Positions 59,630-64,000 of a stretch of DNA of 64,000 nt are shown here, in pieces. How positions within the stretch are numbered: position 1 is the first letter of the stretch; every line of letters begins with the position of its first letter. A program made the position numbers and the translations under genes. The stretch comes from a bacterium (GTDB taxonomy: Bacteria > UBP6 > UBA1177). The DNA is taken from the NCBI GenBank assembly GCA_017645765.1, contig JAGCNV010000026.1, positions 1 to 64,000 of the forward strand. The letters are read 5' to 3'. The notes below the pieces were generated by a model. That model saw only the letters and a list, made by a program, of their open reading frames with translations. It was not told where the DNA came from and ran no database searches.

Positions 59630-62041
59630 ATGAAAAGTCTCAGGTTGTCATTTGTTCTTGTTTTGGTTTTTTCAGTTGTAACGGTTTTTGCTGTTGCACA
59701 GAACAAGAATGATTCGTTATCCGTCGAACAGAACGGGAACAATGTCGTAGTTTCCGAAAATTTTGACGGAACTTACTTTAAACTCAATTCCGACAGCGTT
59801 GAAGTGATCGGTCTCGGAGAGGCTGCTGAAGGAACTGCCGAACAGGGAACCGTCAACGGCAAAAAGGCTGCTCACCTCAAAATCGATGCTGACGAAGGAA
59901 ATGTTCTGTTTGAGTCGCTTTCTACGGGTATGACTTCCGTAAAAACCGGCGATTTCGACAGTCTTGTTTCGATGTCGGAAGAGAGGGAACTTAAAAACAG
60001 CCGCGTCACAATGAACTCGAAGTCGGGAAATATCAGTTTCGCATTCACGGAGCAGCCTGAAAAAGTCCGTTTCTTCACGTTGAAAGGTCCGGACAGGCTC
60101 GTTTTCGATTTTATCGGCATCAAAGGCTCGATGAAATCCGTAAACGGTGTCCGCAGCGCGAACCATCCGGCAGGATACCGCGTTGTCGTAGAAAAGGAGA
60201 TTCCGCAGTACTTCACTATCAGCCGCTCGAAAGTCTACGCTTTCGGTGCTGAAGGCAAAAAGATGTTTGCAGCTTTCAAAAATCAGCCCGCTGAAACGGC
60301 TATTGCTGCTGCTGAGCCAGAAAAAGTCGAGGAAATTCCGGCTGTTGACAACAGAACCGAGATCAAAGGTCTTGCTTTCATAGGTGAAGAGCCCGAAATC
60401 CTTAAAGTAAAGGCTGACAAAAAACTCGAAATCGTCAGAAATGCAAACGGTCAGACGATAGAGATCACAGTTAAAAACGCTTTCATCGCGAAAGACAAAG
60501 AGCAGGTTATCGACGCAACTTCGCTTACCGGTCCGGTTGCAGAACTTGCAGTTTACAACGATAAGGAAAATGTAAAGATCATCGCGAAGATGAAATCGGC
60601 AAAACATGATCTCAAGATCGAAGAATCGGCTCACGGAAGCGATTTCGTTTTCAATACGGCAACTGAAAAAGTTCAGGGTGTAGCAGGTTATTCCGAAGCT
60701 CAGATCGTAAGACTTCCGCAGGCTGCTGTTGCTCAGGAAGAGGGCGGCGCAGACGAAAAAGGCGGCGCGATCAATATGGAAGACGAACCGGTTCAGTACA
60801 CCGGCAAAAAGATCAACCTTGATTTCAAAGAGGTCGATATTCTTGATATCCTTCGTCTTATGTCAGATATCAGCAAGCTCAATATCATCGCCGGCGACGA
60901 CGTAAAAGGAACCGTCACGGTAAGACTTGTTGATATTCCCTGGGATGAAGCACTTGACGTTATCCTCAAGAGTAAATCGCTCGGCAAAGAGAGATTCGGC
61001 AACATCATCAGAGTTGCTACTATCAGAACGATGCAGAGAGAGAAAGAGGAAGAACTTGCAAAGAAGAACGCGCAGAAAAAGCTGGAACCTGTAAAAGTAA
61101 GACTTGTTCCGGTAAACTACGCTATGGCTGATAAACTTGTTCCGCAGATCAAAGAGCTCCTTACCGACAGAGGTACGGTCAGCTACGATCAGAGAACCAA
61201 TGTCCTTATCGTAAAGGATGTTGAAGAAATTCTTGATAAATCGGAACAGTTGGTTGATTACCTTGATACGCAGACACCTCAGGTCCTCATCGAAGCAAGA
61301 ATCGTTGAAGCTACTTCGACGGCTGCTCTGGGTCTTGGTATTCAGTGGGGTTCGAATCATACTTATACTGATGCAAACGGTCATCCGACCAACGCGATAT
61401 TCCCATACAACCTGGGCGTAGGCGCTAATGTTGCAGTTCCCGGCCCGGCAGATCCGACAGGAACGCTCGGTTTCATGTTCGGCAGTGTCGGCATGATTAA
61501 CGACCTCAACCTTACTTTGAACGTCATGGAATCCGACGGTAAGATCAAGATCGTAAGTTCTCCGAAAGTCGCAACACTTGACAACAAGGAAGCTATGATC
61601 CAGCAGGGTACCAGTATTCCTATCACGACGAGAGGTACAGGCGGCGACGTTACGACGAAATACGTTGATGCCAGCCTTATCCTCAAGACCACGCCGCACA
61701 TCACGGCTGACGGTTCGATCCTTCTGAACATCGAAATCAACAAGAGCGAACCCGACTGGTCGAATTCGAACTACCTTGGTGAACCTTCGATCATCAAGAA
61801 AGAAGCTAAGACAGAGATTTTGATAAAGAGTGGTGACACGGTCGTTATAGGCGGTGTTTACACCAATTTGACTTCCAAAACCAAAAGGTATGTTCCGCTT
61901 CTCGGAAAAATTCCGGTACTCGGCTGGCTCTTCAAATCGGAAGAGAGCAGAGTTGAAAGAAGCGAGCTCTTGATTTTCCTTACTCCTAGAATCATGAATA
62001 AGGTAAAATCATCGATTCCTTTGCAGCAAAGTGAAGAGTAA
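59630..62041 (+). CDS. pilQ: Type IV pilus secretin PilQ
   Basis: 803 aa. Signal peptide, an AMIN-like peptidoglycan-binding region (about 125-215: FFTLKGPDRLVFDFIGIKGS) and probably a second, STN/N0 (LDFKEVDILDILRLMSDISK), N1 (VPVNYAMADKLVPQIKELL) and the secretin core (LIEARIVEATSTAALGLGIQ, GDTVVIGGVYTN, PLLGKIPVLGWLFKS, LLIFLTPRI). It forms the outer-membrane gate for the pilus. Its stop overlaps the aroC start. Confidence 0.97.
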   Translation: MKSLRLSFVLVLVFSVVTVFAVAQNKNDSLSVEQNGNNVVVSENFDGTYFKLNSDSVEVIGLGEAAEGTAEQGTVNGKKAAHLKIDADEGNVLFESLSTGMTSVKTGDFDSLVSMSEERELKNSRVTMNSKSGNISFAFTEQPEKVRFFTLKGPDRLVFDFIGIKGSMKSVNGVRSANHPAGYRVVVEKEIPQYFTISRSKVYAFGAEGKKMFAAFKNQPAETAIAAAEPEKVEEIPAVDNRTEIKGLAFIGEEPEILKVKADKKLEIVRNANGQTIEITVKNAFIAKDKEQVIDATSLTGPVAELAVYNDKENVKIIAKMKSAKHDLKIEESAHGSDFVFNTATEKVQGVAGYSEAQIVRLPQAAVAQEEGGADEKGGAINMEDEPVQYTGKKINLDFKEVDILDILRLMSDISKLNIIAGDDVKGTVTVRLVDIPWDEALDVILKSKSLGKERFGNIIRVATIRTMQREKEEELAKKNAQKKLEPVKVRLVPVNYAMADKLVPQIKELLTDRGTVSYDQRTNVLIVKDVEEILDKSEQLVDYLDTQTPQVLIEARIVEATSTAALGLGIQWGSNHTYTDANGHPTNAIFPYNLGVGANVAVPGPADPTGTLGFMFGSVGMINDLNLTLNVMESDGKIKIVSSPKVATLDNKEAMIQQGTSIPITTRGTGGDVTTKYVDASLILKTTPHITADGSILLNIEINKSEPDWSNSNYLGEPSIIKKEAKTEILIKSGDTVVIGGVYTNLTSKTKRYVPLLGKIPVLGWLFKSEESRVERSELLIFLTPRIMNKVKSSIPLQQSEE

Positions 62042-63072
62042 TGCAGTTTGTTTCTGCCGGAGAGTCCCACGGTTCGGAACTTGTTGCCGTTCTCAGCGGA
62101 TTTCCGGCGGGTGTCAGGTTTGACAGTGTTCTTTTTGAGGAAGATTTAAGGAGACGCCGTTCAGGGTTAGGCCGCTCGGCACGACTCGATATCGAAAATG
62201 ATGATGTCAGGGTCGTTTCGGGGGTTGCTGCCCGCGTTACGACAGGCGCTCCGATAGCTTTTCTGCTGAAAAATGCGGCAGAAGGCACGCTCTTTGAAAA
62301 TGGAGTAATTGATAAAGGGTTTCCGAGACCGGGACATGCGGATTACAGCTCGTTCAGGAAATTCGGGTACGACAACATTTCAATCGGGGCTGAACGCTCG
62401 AGTGCACGCGAAACGGCTTTAAGAGTAGCAGCCGGCGCTTTGTGCAGGATGTTCCTTAACGAAATGAATGTTTCAGTCGCTTCCGAAATTCTTGAGATCG
62501 GCGGAGTTCCTTACAGCGTTTTTGATGCTGAAAAGGCGCTTGCCGATAAAACGAACGGTACCTGCGGCGGAGTTCTGAAAGTTGTTGTTTCAGGAATTCC
62601 GGCGGGTTTGGGTTCAAATGTCCAGTGGTCGGATCACTTGGATTCACGGCTCGCGGCGGCATTGATTTCAATTCCGTCGGTTAAAGGAGTCTATTTCGGG
62701 GATACGGAACTTCACAGGATGAGAGGAATCAACGCAGCCGATGCTTTCTGCGGAATGCGCGGCGAGCGGGCGACAAACAGATGCGGAGGAATCGAAGGCG
62801 GCATTTCAAACGGTATGCCTCTGGTTGCAACGCTCTATTTCAAGCCTGTTCCGACTCAGCCTTTTGAAGTCGAATCGGTTTCGCCTGTTACGGGCAGAAC
62901 CGGAAAATGCCTCCCCGGAATGAACGATCTCTGGTGCATCGAACGCGCCGGAGTCATTGCCGAAAGTATGGCGGCTTTGATTGTTGCCGACGCTTTCTGC
63001 GATAAGTTCGGATCTGACAATCTGAGTGATATCAAGTCGGCTTACACGGCTTATCTGGAGAAGGTAAGATGA
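62041..63072 (+). CDS. aroC: Chorismate synthase
   Basis: 343 aa. Converts EPSP to chorismate with reduced FMN. Motifs: GESHGSELVAVLSGFPAG, RRRSGLGRSARLDIENDDV, GRPGHADYSSFRKFGYDNI-like segment (here PRPGHADYSS), RSSARETALRVAAGA and a GGIEGGISNGMPL loop. It is shorter than some but complete. Coupled to pilQ (TAATG) and to aroK (4-nt overlap). Confidence 0.96.
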   Translation: MQFVSAGESHGSELVAVLSGFPAGVRFDSVLFEEDLRRRRSGLGRSARLDIENDDVRVVSGVAARVTTGAPIAFLLKNAAEGTLFENGVIDKGFPRPGHADYSSFRKFGYDNISIGAERSSARETALRVAAGALCRMFLNEMNVSVASEILEIGGVPYSVFDAEKALADKTNGTCGGVLKVVVSGIPAGLGSNVQWSDHLDSRLAAALISIPSVKGVYFGDTELHRMRGINAADAFCGMRGERATNRCGGIEGGISNGMPLVATLYFKPVPTQPFEVESVSPVTGRTGKCLPGMNDLWCIERAGVIAESMAALIVADAFCDKFGSDNLSDIKSAYTAYLEKVR

Positions 63073-63569
63073 GGCGGCTCGGTCTGATCGGTTTTTCGGG
63101 AAGCGGAAAGAGCTTGCTTCTGGCTGTTGCTTCAAAGAACGGTTTCAATACGGTTGACACCGATTCTATGATTGAAAAGCAAAGTCCGGAAGCATTCGGG
63201 TTGCTTGAAAACGGCGCGGAGGATGATTTCAGAACGATTGAAACTTCGGTTATAAGCAAAGTTCTGAATTCAGATTTCGATTTTGCCGCTTTCGGCGGCG
63301 GCGTGCATTACGCTCATCCGGCATGGAAAGAGATTTACCGAAGCGGTCTCAAGCTGGTTTATCTGAGAAGTACATTCGAAAATCTCATCGGGAGATTTGA
63401 GGCGAGACCTCTCTATAAAAAGCTTGGGCGTGAAGGTTACGAAAAGCTCTTTTCTGCGAGATTGTCTCTTTACGAAAAGGCGGCGGCGTTTGTCGTTGAT
63501 ACCGACGGGCGCGGTTTGAGTGAAATCTGGTCGGAGATTGAGGAGATATGGAACTCACTTTTTCTGTAA
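63069..63569 (+). CDS. aroK: Shikimate kinase
   Basis: 166 aa with Walker A GFSGSGKS at residues 8-15, DTDSMIEK (shikimate-binding Asp) and FGGGVHYAHPAW. A lid-like region has RFEARPLYKKLG. It phosphorylates shikimate in the aromatic amino-acid pathway. It overlaps aroC by 4 nt and aroB by 21 nt. The pilQ-aroK-aroB order is old and widespread. Confidence 0.93.
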   Translation: MRRLGLIGFSGSGKSLLLAVASKNGFNTVDTDSMIEKQSPEAFGLLENGAEDDFRTIETSVISKVLNSDFDFAAFGGGVHYAHPAWKEIYRSGLKLVYLRSTFENLIGRFEARPLYKKLGREGYEKLFSARLSLYEKAAAFVVDTDGRGLSEIWSEIEEIWNSLFL

Positions 63570-64000
63570 CGCACACGACAAAAGTCGGTTTTGAGAAGTC
63601 TTTTGCAGATTTTACGGAATCTCTCGGACTGGACTGCTGTTTCGTGATCGACAGATCGCTTGAAAGTTTTGCGGGATCACTTCCTGAAGTTCGCGTTTTT
63701 TACGTCGACGGAGAGAAGGAGAAGGATCTGAACCACGTTGAAAGCTGTCTGGAATGGCTGATCGACCTCAACGCGGGTCGCAAAACGACTCTCGTTGCAG
63801 TCGGAGGCGGTGCCACGACCGATTTTGCGGCATTCACGGCTTCGATCTACAACCGCGGAATGAGACTTGTGCTTCTTCCTACGACGCTTCTTTCGGCTGT
63901 TGACAGTTCGATCGGCGGGAAAACGGCAGTGAATTTCGTGGCGAAAAACACGATCGGTACCTTCTATCCGGCGCATGAAGTTGTGATCATAGAGGATTTC
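63549..64000 (+). CDS. aroB: 3-dehydroquinate synthase, 5' part
   Basis: The frame opens at ATG 63549 (MELTFSVTHTTKVGFEKSF) behind GAGGAG and stays open to the window end, giving 150 residues. It carries the NAD-binding LVAVGGGATTDFAAFTASIY and the substrate loop LPTTLLSAVDSSIGGKTAVN, then NTIGTFYPAHEVVI, all diagnostic of AroB. The 3' end lies outside the window. Confidence 0.93.

Overview
The window reads as chromosomal DNA of a Gram-negative, probably anaerobic and fermentative bacterium of moderate GC. An outer membrane is implied by a PilMNOPQ type IV pilus operon with its secretin, several lipoproteins, a Wza-like export lipoprotein and Lpx/Aas-type acyltransferases. Anaerobic metabolism is suggested by indolepyruvate:ferredoxin oxidoreductase and a K+-dependent membrane pyrophosphatase. 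Asp/Ser/Thr-rich lipoproteins carrying EGF-like and DUF1566 domains, the HEAT-repeat/HD protein pair and the pilMNOPQ-aro gene order recall Myxococcota and other former Deltaproteobacteria, but the lineage is an inference and cannot be fixed from this window.

Layout. 1-1065 (minus): the end of the SRP RNA gene, all four usual tRNA-Ser isoacceptors, and tRNA-Arg(ACG) directly next to tadA, whose product edits that tRNA. 1318-5687: a glycolytic operon (tpiA, a YhaM-like exonuclease, gap, pgk). 5787-16889: metabolic and housekeeping genes (ftcD, queE, fmt), a three-gene set resembling one end of an aryl-polyene cluster, a Cys-rich secreted protein and a DUF4258/YgiT toxin-antitoxin pair. 16960-38389: hppA, a SWIM/SNF2 ATPase, UshA-like nucleotidase, adenosine-kinase-like PfkB, Wza-like lipoprotein, a ligase-ACP-acyltransferase fusion, an HD/HEAT pair, galT-galU and a short ClpB. 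38500-44600: an accessory island. 44658-54799: aminotransferase, S41 protease, GT39, PHP phosphatase, iorAB and a 947-aa DUF1566 lipoprotein. 54995-64000: murA with Asp in place of the fosfomycin-target Cys, an XRE regulator, pilMNOPQ, aroC, aroK and the start of aroB.

The most interesting system is a complete diversity-generating retroelement (DGR) at 40872-44496. A secreted target protein ends in a DUF1566 (C-type-lectin-like) domain whose last 38 codons are the variable repeat. An Avd-like accessory protein follows, then an adenine-rich template repeat, then a reverse transcriptase with YVDD and IGNLTSQ motifs. Variable and template repeats lie exactly 880 bp apart. Within the coding part they differ at 16 positions, of which 15 are template adenines; the remaining one is a G. 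The 3' ends are identical over 45 bp and run past the target's stop codon into a copy of the RT gene's ribosome site and start codon. GC-rich hairpins lie just beyond the variable repeat, in the place where target-recognition cruciforms are found in known DGRs. A KilA-N gene and a second DUF1566 lipoprotein lie upstream. Short palindromes of a GAGACG...CGTCTC family are scattered through the island, one of them in frame inside the RT gene.

At smaller scale, several promoters share a TTG-type -35, a 16-17 bp spacer, an AT-rich -10, a GC-rich discriminator and a T-run. Four intergenic regions carry low-complexity palindromic CG/AT repeats, two of them bounded by CGCCGCC...GGCGGCG.
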